Source: Hedera helix (Eukaryota; Streptophyta; Magnoliopsida; Apiales; Araliaceae). From it: a DNA stretch of 64,000 nucleotides. Below, in pieces: positions 49,693-63,600 of the stretch (its first letter is position 1; the number at the start of each line of letters is the position of its first letter). A program made the translations under genes and the position numbers. The stretch covers positions 9,426,432 to 9,490,431 of the forward strand of contig OX359284.1 in NCBI GenBank assembly GCA_947179155.2. Reading direction: 5' to 3'. The notes under the pieces are model-generated. The model searched no databases. It worked only from the letters and a program-made list of their open reading frames with translations, and had not been told where the DNA came from.

Positions 49693-52600
49693 TTCTTCTT
49701 AGGATGAGTGGACTCCTTGTTCCCCTTGTGCTTGTAATAAAATTTCTTCTTTTATCTAATGTTCTAAAACAAGGTCTGGGCACCGATTGGACACTAGGCG
49801 CTGCCCAACCTTTGCAAGTAGGTGCGAGGGGCTGACCATTAAATTGTAGCCGTCCACACCATCATTGCAATTTATGTCCTCTTTCTTAAAGAATGTGTTG
49901 CTGTGATCTGTTTTCTTTTAACATATGGGATGGGATAACATTAGACATTATCCTCTTAGTTTGTTAAAATCACTATTTAATGCCCCCAAATTATCACAAC
50001 TCAAACTTGTCCCCATAATTTGATAGTGTTTTTAATCAATCCCTAAACTTCCAGTTTTTTTATAAATATAACACTAATACTGTTATTAAAGACAAACAAA
50101 ATAGACTTAGTTTTATTACATATATAATAATTTATAACAAAAATACACAGCCTAAGGAAGCCACCTAGGCTCGCCTTCAAGGTTTAGGCGCTCGAAGCTC
50201 CATCTGCCACTTACGGAGCTAGCGCTTTTTAGAACACTGTTTTTCTCTAATAAATAAAAAACACAATGCTAAAATAACATATGAGCCCATCTCACGTCCT
50301 CTTCAAAGGCTCACACCATTATCTCACTCTTGGGCAATTGTGACAAAACTTAAAACAAAATAAAACAGTGTAACAACCTACTCGACCTCTAGTTAGTTAG
50401 TAGTTTTATTATTTTAATCTTTTCTTATGTTCAAGTTAAAATTCCTATATTGGTACGGAAAGTTATCATTAGGTATAAGGCCAAGACTACTTATTATTTT
50501 TAGAGACAAAAGTATTATTAATAATCAGAATTTATTTAATTGATTGCGATCAGTTATTTACAATTTTGCGGGTGAGAATCCTAGGATAGTGAGGTGCAGA
50601 GCCTCACCCTAATTATATTTTCCTGTTATTCCAGCTATTCAAGTTATTTCCCCATATTCATCGTCTTTATAATCCTGTAGATCCTCTTGCCCTCTTGCCG
50701 TCGTCACTTCTTCGGGCATCTCCTTTGAATTGATCTGCTATAACTAGTGTGCGTGAGGAATAAGCAAGAAACTTATTCTATAGTTTGGATTTGTTAACTT
50801 TCCCCATAAGCTTTTCACAAGCCCTTGTATTTTATGTTCTTGCAGTTATGCCTCAGTTTGATTTATTAAAAATTACAATAAAAGGAAAAAGAAAAAATGA
50901 TGGAAAATATTTTGGACACTCTTTTCCAAACATTAGATAGAACAGAAATGTTCAAAAAAAATACTAATCTAGATAGATGCTAGAATAGAAAGTCGAATCC
51001 CCAAATCATCTAGTGTCGTACCAATATCTTCCATTATCATTCCAAGTCTATTTATCAAAAAGAACAAAATGGAAATGATAATGAAGAGATTGGTATAACA
51101 TTTAGAAGATTTGGGGACTTAGTGTTCTAGCAGAGAGACATGCGAATGAGCCCAGATAGACAAGGATGCACACCACAGCAATTGAGGAAAATATAAAGGC
51201 AAATTCAGCTGTCCTGACTATGAATCCAAGTGAAGTGAAGCTTTTGAACGAACATAGTGAATGCACTTTGGAAGATGTTGCTAAATTACTTTTGACTTCT
51301 CCATTATCAAAGAGATTAAAGAGGATGTCTACCACTGTGACAAATGTAATTGCAGTGGCCCTGAATGAATATTTAACTTCCATAAAGTAACAACTTGAGG
51401 CTACACCTGAAATCAAGACTGGAGACCAAGTTGAGGTCAAGCAATGTGAACGAAAGATAAGGCTGTAAATCGACAAACACTACAAATAGTTTTCGTCATT
51501 TGAGATAGATGGATCGTTTGACTTCTTCACTTGCATCAGACTTTCATCATTCTTACCATTGTTTCATGAAAGATATAATGTGAGAGGTAACTCAAGGTGG
51601 GCAAATATTTTCTCTTGGTGCAGTTGATTTGTAGCTTGTTCTTGTCTATTATAAAATGTGAGATATGAGTATTCACCAACCAGGGGAGAATGATGTGAAC
51701 CGCAAAGTTAAAGAAGGTGAAAAATATTCTGTTTGTATATAAAACAAAACAAAAATTACAATTAGATTATTAGTAGGTACTATTAGAGTAGTCATTATTA
51801 GTATTAATGTACTTATTTGTTTAGTGTTTATCTACTTGGTAGTAATTTAATTATGTTAAGAGCTTTATTCTGTTTGCGTTTCCATTCCAATATTGATTAG
51901 GAAAGTTATCATTTTTTTATCTATAAAAGGCCAAGAATAGTTATTTTTATACACAGATTATTTTTTGATACTGAGAATTTAATCAGTTACTTGTGCTCAA
52001 TTATTTTACTGTTCTGCGTTTGATCCTAGGGGTTGCAGAAGCTCAACCTTGTTATATTTTCTTGTTTTATCCAGTTATTCAACCTCTCTCTTCATATCAT
52101 CACCTTCAGAATCCTGTCCAGCATCAAGTTGCCATGTTCTCATGTGTGAAAGCACCAGCATTTGACAATTGCACCAAACAATGTTTCCATTCAAAAGGTT
52201 ATCAGGGATTACAAAGTGTGGATCACCACAATGAAAATACTGAGAAGTTAGAACAGTAACAAGCCCAACATTTGGCATTATGTTCATATACACAGCTCCA
52301 TGTGTTCTCACGCTTAAAAATTAAGAGCATTTTATGATTTTAAAGCATTAAACATATTTCATAAAATAAATCAGCCACATGCTTTCATAGAGCACATTGA
52401 TGCGTGACAAAGCACATAGCCTAATGATTTTTCGATTGGTTGGATCAGGTTGTTGCAAAACTAAGCAAGCATATGGTGCTCAAGGCACGGGGCTCACCTC
52501 ACTGATAGAATTGAGCTATATATAATTTACACCAAGATTCATACACAAGGCGCAGTAACAAATGATTTATGTATGTAATTTATGAAACTCTGGAGTACTT

Positions 52601-54583
52601 GCAGTGGCACAGAAAACAGTTGTTAATATAAATTAACATTTCAGTAGATTTAACTTAACTTCGTGCAACATACGAAATACCATTGCATTTAAATTGAGAA
52701 GGTAAGTCGAATAATGTAGGATATCTAGTAAGGAAAGAGAATGGGGAAGCAATTGAAGAAATTAATGACCCAGAATACAAGCAATATACAGGAACAAGTA
52801 AAGAAAAATTGAATGAGCCAATGAGAGCCCCACCTCATACATTTAGTAGCCAAACAGTATAATACTTGTTAATGAAAAAAAAAATGTTTTTTGTATTTTT
52901 TCCCTGTAAGTTTATTGTGTTAACATTTATTTAATTATATTTGTGTGTATTATGGCGGCGTAGAGGAGAGAGTGAATTAACATTGAATGAAAAGTGAGCA
53001 CCCTACCTCATACATTGGCATTTTAGCTGGCCAAACAGCATAAAATTAGGGTTTTTTTCCCTGGTGGCAGTTGGGGGAGCGAAGAAGGTGCAAACAGTCA
53101 TACAAGTTCGCTTTGACAGTGCAAGACAACTCATCCAAAACCATTGAACTAAATCAATTATATTGTTCAAATAATGTTAGAACAAACCTTGGCTCTTCCA
53201 CATCTTGCTTAAGTTGCACATGCTGCCCCCTATCTAATGGAATCACTTTTATAACTTCATTTGCCAGTACACGAGCTTCTCCAGAACAAAATGAAACCAT
53301 GAGATTGTCCTTGTCTGGAACACTTTGAACAAAGCCAACACTTTTATGATTTGCGCCTTGCCACCCATAAGTTGGAGTTATAATACTTCTTTTGAATTTC
53401 ACCCAGTCTCCTACTTGATATCTAAACAACACAATGCATAGAGATAATAAAATGAACCAAATATGCACAAAAGAAATAGCATAGAATATGGAAAAATGCA
53501 CTCTGATTCTTCACTCACATGGTAGGAAACAAATGAACTCCCTTATTTACGAGTGCCTCCATCAAATCTTCAGAAATCCATTCTCGGGGAAGGGCCTCCA
53601 AAAAGTCACGTAATGTCTTACCACTGTCAACATTAGATATACATTGTATAGCAAATTTAATGGAGCAACCACTGGGATACTGAAACAAATTTACACAGCC
53701 TTTCACATGGATTAAATGAAACTTTAAAGCAAAGGAGAGGGTTACTCTTTTTTCCATAGTTAAACTGATAAAATAACAAAGACCATATGAAAAAGAAATT
53801 CCAATAGAAGGGGGATTACCTGTGATTCCTTACGTCAACAGCAGCCTCTGGATACCTAAGCATTATGATAATCCAGTCAAGATTTTCACGTATCATTTTT
53901 GCCGAATCAGCAGCTATATGGAAAGCATTGTCACCTTCATCATCCTGTTAAATAAGGATTTTTGAGTGGGAAGACAAGAAAAAGTTCACAAGTCAGTTTG
54001 CAATAGATTCCCCATAAATAAGAGGTATCAAAGTTAAAATGCACTTAAGAAATTTACAACGGGCACATTTCAAAATACCATTTTGCAAACAAAGTCAGGG
54101 CAACATTAGGCTGCACAAGAAAGCCCTTTGGTAAATAAAAGCAGAATCGAGTCAAGAAGATGGCGCAAATATATCGATATGTTCTTTGATAAGTTTATAC
54201 ATTTCATTCCAATAGTTGTTTTGATAAGTTTATTTTGGTTTATTTATGAGATATTTGTGACGCCCACAAGCATGATACGCACGCAACATGGCCATGCCCC
54301 TCACGAACCCAATGAGGAGCACCTGATTGCTTCTTATAACACATAAAATTACGAGCTGTAATAACTCTTGGCTCATTTGGAGAAAACATGAGCCTATGCC
54401 TATCAAGTATAAAAACCTCTCATTCCCCTTCTTACCATCATCTTCCCATTGCTGCACCTGCAACACCCCATCCATCTTAGTTACACCATTCCAACCTACA
54501 CAAAGCCCCTACGGTGTTGAGGTAAAGTACGACAGTGCTTCCCGTCAGAACTTCGTTAAGAAAGTGCAATAACTTTTATGCCC

Positions 54584-54655
<72 letters not shown>

Positions 54656-57600
54656 CACTTGCCAGAAAACAATGAATATCACTCAGTGGATTTAGTAAAC
54701 CGGGTTCATCAAACTTGGACTCGTCATGCGCAGATCCCAGAAGCTATGCAAATCTTCAAAATCCAGTAGCATATCTGTTTGTTTTGGTTAGTGGCACACA
54801 CTTCGTGTGTGTGAAATTAAAAAAAGATTTAAATAAATTTTGAGAAAATGAATGAGAATATATTAGAGAGAAAATTGGAATTGATAAAGAAGTGGGAGAA
54901 TAAAAAGGATAAGAGACTGGGAGAGAGAGAGAGAGAATTAATAGGGATGAAAAGGATAGAAAGGAAAACACAAAAAAGCTTCAAAAAAATGTTAACACCA
55001 AAGAGCAGTTACTTTTTCGTCCAACTTTATAATACACACACACACACACACACACACACACGTACACGTACACACATATATTCACACTTGCCAGAAAACA
55101 ATGAATTTCACTTTTCACTAGGTGGATTTAGTAAACCTTCATCAAACTTGGACTTGTAATGCGCAGACCCCAGCAGCTATGCAAATCTTCATAATCCAAT
55201 AGCAGATATGTTTTTCTTGGTTATTTAAGTGGGAATTTTGTTATTTAGGTGCCAGAAATTATTGTTATCTCCTGTTCATATTTCCAGCAGATAGGGGAAC
55301 TGATTGTGAAGGAGAGTTGATAACAGATTCTGGAGCTGGTGAGGTATTATTTTGTTTAGAGTTTCAATTGGAGTTTGAAATGAGAATTCTCCTTCACTCC
55401 TAGCTGTTGCACTACATTACTGTAATCAACAGTCTAAGTACTGAGTTATTATAATTTGTTTAATGAGATGATTGGTTATGGAATTTTCACATTCTGGAGG
55501 TTCCTACGTCTCCTTCACCATAACTCTCAGATGCACCTACCATTAGCAATGTCCCTGTACATCTTACATTCTTCGAGATATTCCATTAATGAAAGAGATT
55601 CTGAATTTGCTGTATTATAGGGTGAATTACCATACTGTTATCCTAATGTGTATGCTACTAGTGGAGCATCCTTCAGATTCTGTCTTTTATCCAATTCTGA
55701 ATTGAGGCTTTAATTTATCTGTAGTCATGTTTGAAACTGTATTGGTATGTGATGTGGAACAAGGGTGGAAGAAGGAAAAAAGGGAATAAAAAGAAGATAA
55801 TTAGACTAAAAATCCACAAACGCAAAGCTTAATTCAAAAATAATCAATCAATCAATAAGTGAATAATATGATAATTCCATCTGCTTATATAGGACTAAGT
55901 CAACACCCTAAACTTAACAACCAAGTAAAACCTCACTAAATCATGAAACAAAATCCTAATAATTATCTACTATAATTAAAAACTTTAGAATAACCTGCCT
56001 AATATATTTAATATAAATAACAATTACAATCTCTTTACCTCTATATGATAACACATAATATTTAATAGTAAATACTTTAACCTTCTATTTCCCTCCTAAT
56101 CAATAGGACTACTTTATGAGTTATAAAGTATATTATGTATTTCTTGTTTTAATCCTCATACAAATACTTTATGATGCATATTCTTTTGATACACATAAGA
56201 TTAAAATCTGAATTAAGCATATTTGACGGTATAACTCCCATTGCATGAGATTACTGTATTTGCATCCACACCGTTGATAAAATGTCAAAAAGAGTTTGGG
56301 CAGTCAATTGTAGCACGGCTTCACCTGCTCTTGAAATTGTGCTTTAACTGATTAAAATCCTTCAACACTCTCTTGGGTAGCCAGATATGGTGAAATTTTT
56401 AGTTGACTCGGGTGAATAACAGAGGCTAAAAAATTGTTGCTTATGATGCTGACAATTTACTCGACAAAGCTCAATTGTTGTATTCACTGAAAGTTTGAAA
56501 GTGGCGAAGAAGGTATTCATCAATCACTTTTCCCATTTAAAATTGGAATTCAAATTGCAGAAGATTGAAAGCAAGGGTTTCTGAGGTGTCAAGGATGAGA
56601 AATATTGTGAGGATACCTGAATTTCTGTTTGTTGGTGATATGTTAAAATTTACCAGAAAGTGAGGGAAGAAAGTGGGGGGCTTAACATATCATAGCAATG
56701 TTTTCTATGAAGGAAATAGCTTAAACATGTGAAGGATAGAGTATAGGGTCATTGTGGGCATTTGCTGGCAGGATATAATCAAATTTCGGCACACTCACTC
56801 TTTTGGAGAGTGAACTACAAGCAGTTAATTTGGATAGATAATCTAACTGCTGCACTCTACCTCAAAACCATATGGGGATTATGTAAAGGATTTATAGGTG
56901 TTGTATGGGGTTTGGTTTAAACCTCAAGTAGTCATCTGAATTTTACTCAAAAACAAAACATCCCTAAAAATGGAGAGGTAACTCCACCACTATTATCCAT
57001 CTTCCCTGCTGAGAGTCTGCAATCTCATACACACATTCCTGTCCCATACATCTAAATGGAGCAAAATATATCCCTTCTCTATCCATTAACCAATACTCTT
57101 CTTATGTGTACTTCTGAAAGTGAACAGAAGAGTAGACGATTGAATGACAGCATATCATTGTTGAGAAAATACCAAACTAAACATGAGCTATAAACCTCAG
57201 CCTACTGTCTACCTCTTGCTTCTCAACTGAAATGAAAATTCCCAATCCAAAAATCTTTACCTGGCAATCACCAAAGAGAGGAAAAGTCGGTAATACAACT
57301 GCCTTTCTGAAAAAGTCATTTCCTATGAAAGAGAATAACAACCTCAAAGACCCAAACTTGTTTCCAAAGAATATCCAAATGCTGCCCATAAATCCTTAGC
57401 AAGCATCAGCTCACACTTTATAACAGCAAAAAAATTGAAATCTGAGGGCGAAGACATAAATCCAGTGAAGATCCAAGGCAACACACATCAGGGTGCGGTG
57501 GCATGGCAGTGACATCGCTAGCAGAATTTCCAAGGCTGCACAGCAATGAGTGGACTGTTACCAATGGCAAACCACCCCCATAGTGGCCTGGGCTAAACAA

Positions 57601-60600
57601 ATAACCTGTTATCCACCATCTGCCACAGTTTGTAATACTGATTATAGAAACTAGAGCATATAACGTTGCAGGCTTTCAGCACTGAACTTAGACTTTGTCT
57701 CTGACTAGCAGCCGTATTGCTGTTTAGTTGCCTTGATTCTTTTGATCCCTATTCAATTGAATGTAAATGAGAATGACAGCAAGGGAATGAATCCTAATCA
57801 AAAACCCACATCCTTGATTCCTTTTACTTCACATTTCCAGCACCATTCATAGTTCTCTCAAATGAACCCTCAGATCAGGGAACGCATGTCGGAATTCTGG
57901 TTAATGCAAGTGTTCCACAGTCCCAGTAAGTAACAACTCAACACTCATGATCAGTGGTGCGTCAAATAAAACCAAAACTAATAACACTAAATTAAACTAC
58001 TGACACCAGAACACCCACCAAACCTCTTCCTCTTATCTCCAACAACAGATATATAGATTAAGATAATAATAGTTGGTGAGGAAACCTCATAGCTTAAAAT
58101 TTGACTCCTACAGCGTGCAACAGACTTCTTTATCTTTTTTGTATTCTTCAGAATATGATGAATGTTTGGGCCATGTTTAAAAGGCATAACAAAAGTTAGA
58201 TCCATATAATTGTCTACAATAATGTTGCTACAAGTTAACTACTAACAGACCTGGAGATTACAATTTGCACCGGCAGACAGAAGCAACCCAACACATGATT
58301 TTGCTCCTCTGGCCAATGCCACATGAAGAGGAATGGTATTGTGCACATTCCTTAGATTTACATCAACTCCAGCATCCAGAATAATCTGTTAGAGGAAATT
58401 CACAATCATATATCATGTAAATTTCAGCTAAATTTAAATATCTTAAAGCCATTTCCACCATTTACAATTCAAATCATTGTTTATCTATAGCAAATAAGTA
58501 GTCTTTCCTCACACATTAAGTGCTACGGGAAATACTTGGCTTACCTTAACCAGTTCAACATCGTTAGCCATAGCAGCAGTATGCAAGGCTGTGCGCCAAT
58601 GCTGGGTGTCTTCTGCAGTAGCATCTGCTCCAGCAGCGAGCAGTAAACGTACCATTTCCCTCCCCTCTGCAAGAGCATTGAAGATAAAATAGTAAAACCA
58701 ATGAAGCAAACTATTAGATTTAAAAAGAAATGAAAGCACAATGCAATTAACCACACTGCTGCTTTTTACTCGCATCAGGAGTCAATTAACAAGTGAAGGA
58801 ACCAATGATTTCGAGACCCTAGTTTTACCAGCTTCATGATCTTTCTTCAAGGCAGCTGCCATACACAATGAGGTGCCCAAAGTACTTGGTACGTCAATGG
58901 CATCGGCAATCTCTTCCAATGATGCTAGTTCCACCCATCTCTTGACAACGGCAACATTCCATGTTGATACACATAAATGCAAAGGTCTGCAAAAAGAAAA
59001 ATAAATGATGGCACAGGATAGCAATTGATGAAACCTAATTAAAACATGGAAAGTACAATACTTTAATGTACTACAACCATGAGATTTCAGAAACATTATA
59101 TATACACACATAAAAGCATCTGCTAGGTCATAGAATCAGCAATAATCAATTTATTCTGCAATATGTGGTCATGTGTAAATTAACATTCATTTATCCAAAT
59201 AACTTGTCCATACAAGATGCTCATTATAGGTCAGTAGGTCAAGCAATAGAATAGGTGACATCTCGGCTCAGTGCATGTGAATGGTGCACCAGGATGATCC
59301 GTGTTAATATAAATGAACTGTGTGACCTTTTATTGGATCTCTAATGTTAATATAAATGAACATTACCTTTCTTAAATAGTTTCAACTGCATATGCCTTCA
59401 TTCCAAAAAAAACACTGGCCATGGTAGGCCTGTTCGTTTCAGTTTTTTTCCGACTTATTGCTTAAAAAAAATATACAAGTCATATTGAGCTGTTTGTTTT
59501 CAGCTTTTTTGGGCCAAAAGAAGTGATTTTATCCAAAAAGCAAAAGAAGTGATTTTATCCAAAAAGAGAATTGTTGCAAAATTGATTACTTGAGTTTGTA
59601 TATTTTAGACTCTTGTACCCCTCAAAAGATAATAACTCAATAGCACCCTTAAATAATGATAATACCATTTTTTTTTTTGTCATATATTTGAGAAACAAAA
59701 AAAAAATTGGGGAAATTACAAAAATATTAGTTCAGAATTATTTTCAGCAAAAAGAAACAGACTTTCCAGATTATTTCAACACTCACTTATAAGTAAATTT
59801 TCACTTCAGTGAAAATCACATTTAGCAATTACTTTCTGCTGAAAGCCTGAAACAAACAGGCCCAATTTTGACCACTTCAATATCGGCATTATTGTCCATG
59901 GCTAGACCTGCTTGGTAAATTTCTCTTTGATATCATTCCATTTGCAGCATTTTATCTTTGATGATATATTAATACATATATGATATATGTATTTATATAT
60001 ACACACACACGCATACACATAAGATAATCACCCTCGACCAATTTTAACCTTACCATCGTTCATTTCATAAATTAAAGCTGGTTCTTCTACATGGATACGG
60101 GCCTTAATCCATATCAACAGCAGCTGCACAGTACTGAAGCATTATTCTAATTATCCAACTGATTTTCTCACAAGATGCTCTTACATAATAACTGATTAAT
60201 CCTTAATAAGATATTCACTCTACTACCAACTTGATATTATACCTTTCATTACTTCCCGCTGAATAATCATAAATCTAATGCTTTAAGCTATCTTCTTACA
60301 AATCGGCTCAAGGTTTGCTTGCTTAGTGACACGATCCTAATCATATCTATATCAAACGAGGCTAGGTTTTATGATCGTCCAAGCGTTATTGGATTGATTC
60401 TAATTAATTGGGCTGAAGTTTATTCAAGGATGCTTAAAAGTGGAGCTGAAATTCAAGTCACAAGGATGATACAAGCCTTATTGGACCAACCAGTTCAAGC
60501 CCAATTCAAGATAAATTCAGCAGGTTTTAAATTAACCAAACTAGGCAGCTTAAAGTCCAATTGGAAGCCCAACATGAAGTTAATAAAGCAGCCCAGTCTT

Positions 60601-63600
60601 TTATCAGGTTATAGTCCATGTAACGATAGGAAATATTAAGGCAATTGGGTTTCCTAAAATTGGCAGATTCCTTGTCAATTCATGATCGCGGCAAAGTCAT
60701 GTTATTTTAACACAATCAAAATCAAGGTGGATATAAGGAAGCTTCATGGCAAATCAAAATCACTTTCAATCAGCAAACTCAATCCTAATTCAATTAGAAG
60801 TTATCACACAGCAATCCTACAAGTTTATTCACAGCAACTTTAAAGAAGGAATGCAAGGATTATTTTCCTATTATAATTAGGATGTATTAGTTAGTGTTTT
60901 ATTTTCCAATTATATTTTAAATAATTTTCCTTTTGGAATTAGGAGTTTTAATTAGTTTTGGATGTAATTAGGGTTTCTAGAATTTTATATGTATTAGTAT
61001 AAATAGGGATACAATCATACAAAGCTAACATAAGAATTCAAGTGTCATATTAATAAAATTGTGAGAGTTTTCTCTTTTGATTCTTTACGAACTATTTGAA
61101 CTTATCAAAGTAATCTGTGGTGTTCAACTTATTAACTTATCAGGCATCAATCTATAGGTGTTTGTAACGTCTTTTACCACATCAATCGTTGATTGTACCA
61201 AAATTCTCACTTCTATATAAGTGAAGTGTTGAGATGTCATTGATATTCCATACATAACCACGGCCAGAACGATCCAAGCGATGACGACCACCTCACACAA
61301 GCGTATCGGGGAGTCTATCATTTAGTATCACATAGTATTAAAAAAAAACGAGTCGAGGCTTGCCTCAAAGTCGAAGGAGAAATCACACAAGCAGCAAAGG
61401 CTGTTTTACTCAACTAAACTACCTAATGAGTCACCCCAATGAACATGGAAATCATGGTCCTTGTGTCTTTGAGAGTAATAATAGAACTAGCTTGGTTGGA
61501 TATGTCAATGTCTAGACTATCCTAAAGCACGTTCAATGTGCCTAAGAGAACTCATAATATTTATATTTCTACATATTTTAAACAATACTATTGTTAGCAC
61601 CAGTCTTCCATGCCAACAGATGGACGCATCGGTAGGTCATGTTCCAGGAAGGCAGGAATAAGCCATTGATAACCCAAATACAACAGAAAACCACTGTATT
61701 TCGTTTCTAGGTTGTTAGGATTGACCAAAAAAAAAAACATCCTATCAGATATATCATCGGAGGAAGAAAAGTGTGTATACTTACGTCAAATTCTTTGAAT
61801 TAAGGATACCCATTGATTTGCAACCCCCATTTTCCAAAATCACTAGAGCACAGGCTGTATAATTCTTAGCAACTGCTCGATGTAGCACCGATTCACCTTC
61901 ATCGTCCACTGCATTTGGATCAGCCCCAGCCAACAGCAACTCCTGTTGTCATCCGAACAAGTATAAAAAAAGAAGAAAACTTTGGAAAAGGATAAGAGAA
62001 GAAATAAGAACATAAAAAACTTCTACAGTAACTAAAAGGATTCATTTTGTAGGCTGCTAGTTTAATGGCTTAAGATTTGTCCTCAACATACCTCTCCAGA
62101 GTTTATTTTCGTACTATCACTATTTTTCTGTGTTATATTTCTCATCCTTTCTCTCTATATCCTGCTTATATATCCAGTTTCAAACTAAAATATACATAGT
62201 ATTATATAAACATAATATGCAGCATATGGTTAAAGTAAAACCTACACGCATGCAATCTGGGTGGCCATGGTAGGCACAGACATGCGCAACTGATGGACCA
62301 AAGCCCGCCCTCAACCTAGATCTGACATTAGCATATCTTTTAATAAGAGCAAGAACACATTCTGGGGATCCAGCTGCCAACGCAAACACAAGTGGAGGAT
62401 CACCATCTTTGTCTAAGACATCAACATTTGCCTCTTTGTACTCCAAAATGGCATCAACAAGATCCACACTACCCCGTCTACAAGCCAGGTGAAGAGCAGT
62501 TTGCCCATCAGCATTATGTGCTTCTAATAAAGAATATAGTGAGCTGGCATCGTTTTTTGATGCAACCTTCGCGAGCAACTCTCTGCACGAACAGATTGCA
62601 AACAGAATACGATATAGAAAGCAACAAATTTTCTAACTGGAAATAGGAAACGAAAACCAGGAAATTAGTATAGGATAGTGGACTGACCTAAAACCAGCCA
62701 AATTGCCTTCAGATACTAGCTGGTTCAGAAGGCTTGGATTATCTTCGGGAACTTCTGAATCGGATAAAGAAGATTGATCCATCCCATTTGTTTCAGGACA
62801 AATGGCCATATCACTGCATATTCGGCTAGTAAGTATATTCCCATATGAATAAAACAAACTAAATAGCCAATATATATCCACAAAAGACACTCATCCCTCA
62901 AGTTTAAGAAGAGGGGTAAAAACACAGGTGTAACACATATGGTTATTAAGCCTTTTATAAGATATATGATTATTAGATTTCGCTCCAAGAATCTCATAAA
63001 ATTCGTACTTGATCCATTCTTATTTTCTAACAAAGATCTCGGTATCTGAATCTAATAGCAGGAAATTGACAATGATAAAGAAGAAAAATAAAAAAATAAA
63101 GCTCAGGTTCTTCTGCATTATTAGTTTCTAACAAAGATCAGGCTATCTGAATCTAATAGCAGGAAATTGACAATGATAAACAAAAATCAAAAAATAAAGC
63201 TCAGGTTCTTACTTATCAGGGCTTGCAGGAGGGCTGCGAGGTATCTCTTGTAAATGTCTAAGAAATATTGCTAGCATTGCATTAAAAGTTGGTCTTTTTG
63301 ATGCCTTGAACTGCAGGCATTCACCAATCATCTTCCACAATTCCCTAGGTATGCCAACGCCAACTACACTTGCATACTGGGGAGGTTGCCTCCGGGCCTT
63401 GACAACGGCCCGGTAGATTTCCTCCGCACTCAAGCCAGCCCACCTGCAGGATAAATAACAACAGTTGTTGTCAAGTAATAAACTAATAATGCTATTTATG
63501 AGTTGAAAAAAGATTGCAATAGGCTATGACAAGAGTTACTCCACATACGGGACAGTTCCGGTGCACATCTCCACCAGCGTACAACCAAAGCTCCAGGCAT

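Larger units (their letters stand above)
48426..53187 (-). other. KEG: 4.8-kb KEG intron with repeats
   Basis: Donor GTTTGT, acceptor TTTTGTACAG. It contains a (CA)n (49050-49067), a 40-base poly-C run, a possible MITE (49760-50240) and a decayed LTR element (50369-52130). The rest shows no genes. Confidence 0.75.
53945..58250 (-). other. KEG: 4.3-kb KEG intron with simple repeats and duplication
   Basis: It contains (AT)33, (CA)14 and a 135-bp direct duplication (54646-54780 and 55076-55210). 55735-57000 is AT-rich, possibly decayed transposon sequence, without a recognisable domain. No gene found. Confidence 0.7.

Noticed and set aside
49577..49783. Minus-strand ORF with a poly-Gly stretch
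   Set aside because: Produced by the poly-C tract in a KEG intron.
50364..52256. AACAG on both sides of the decayed intronic LTR element as a target duplication
   Set aside because: The right copy (52252-52256) is not preceded by a CA LTR end, so the match may be chance.
54578..54769. ORF starting MPLIYIYIYI
   Set aside because: Low-complexity translation of the (AT)n run.
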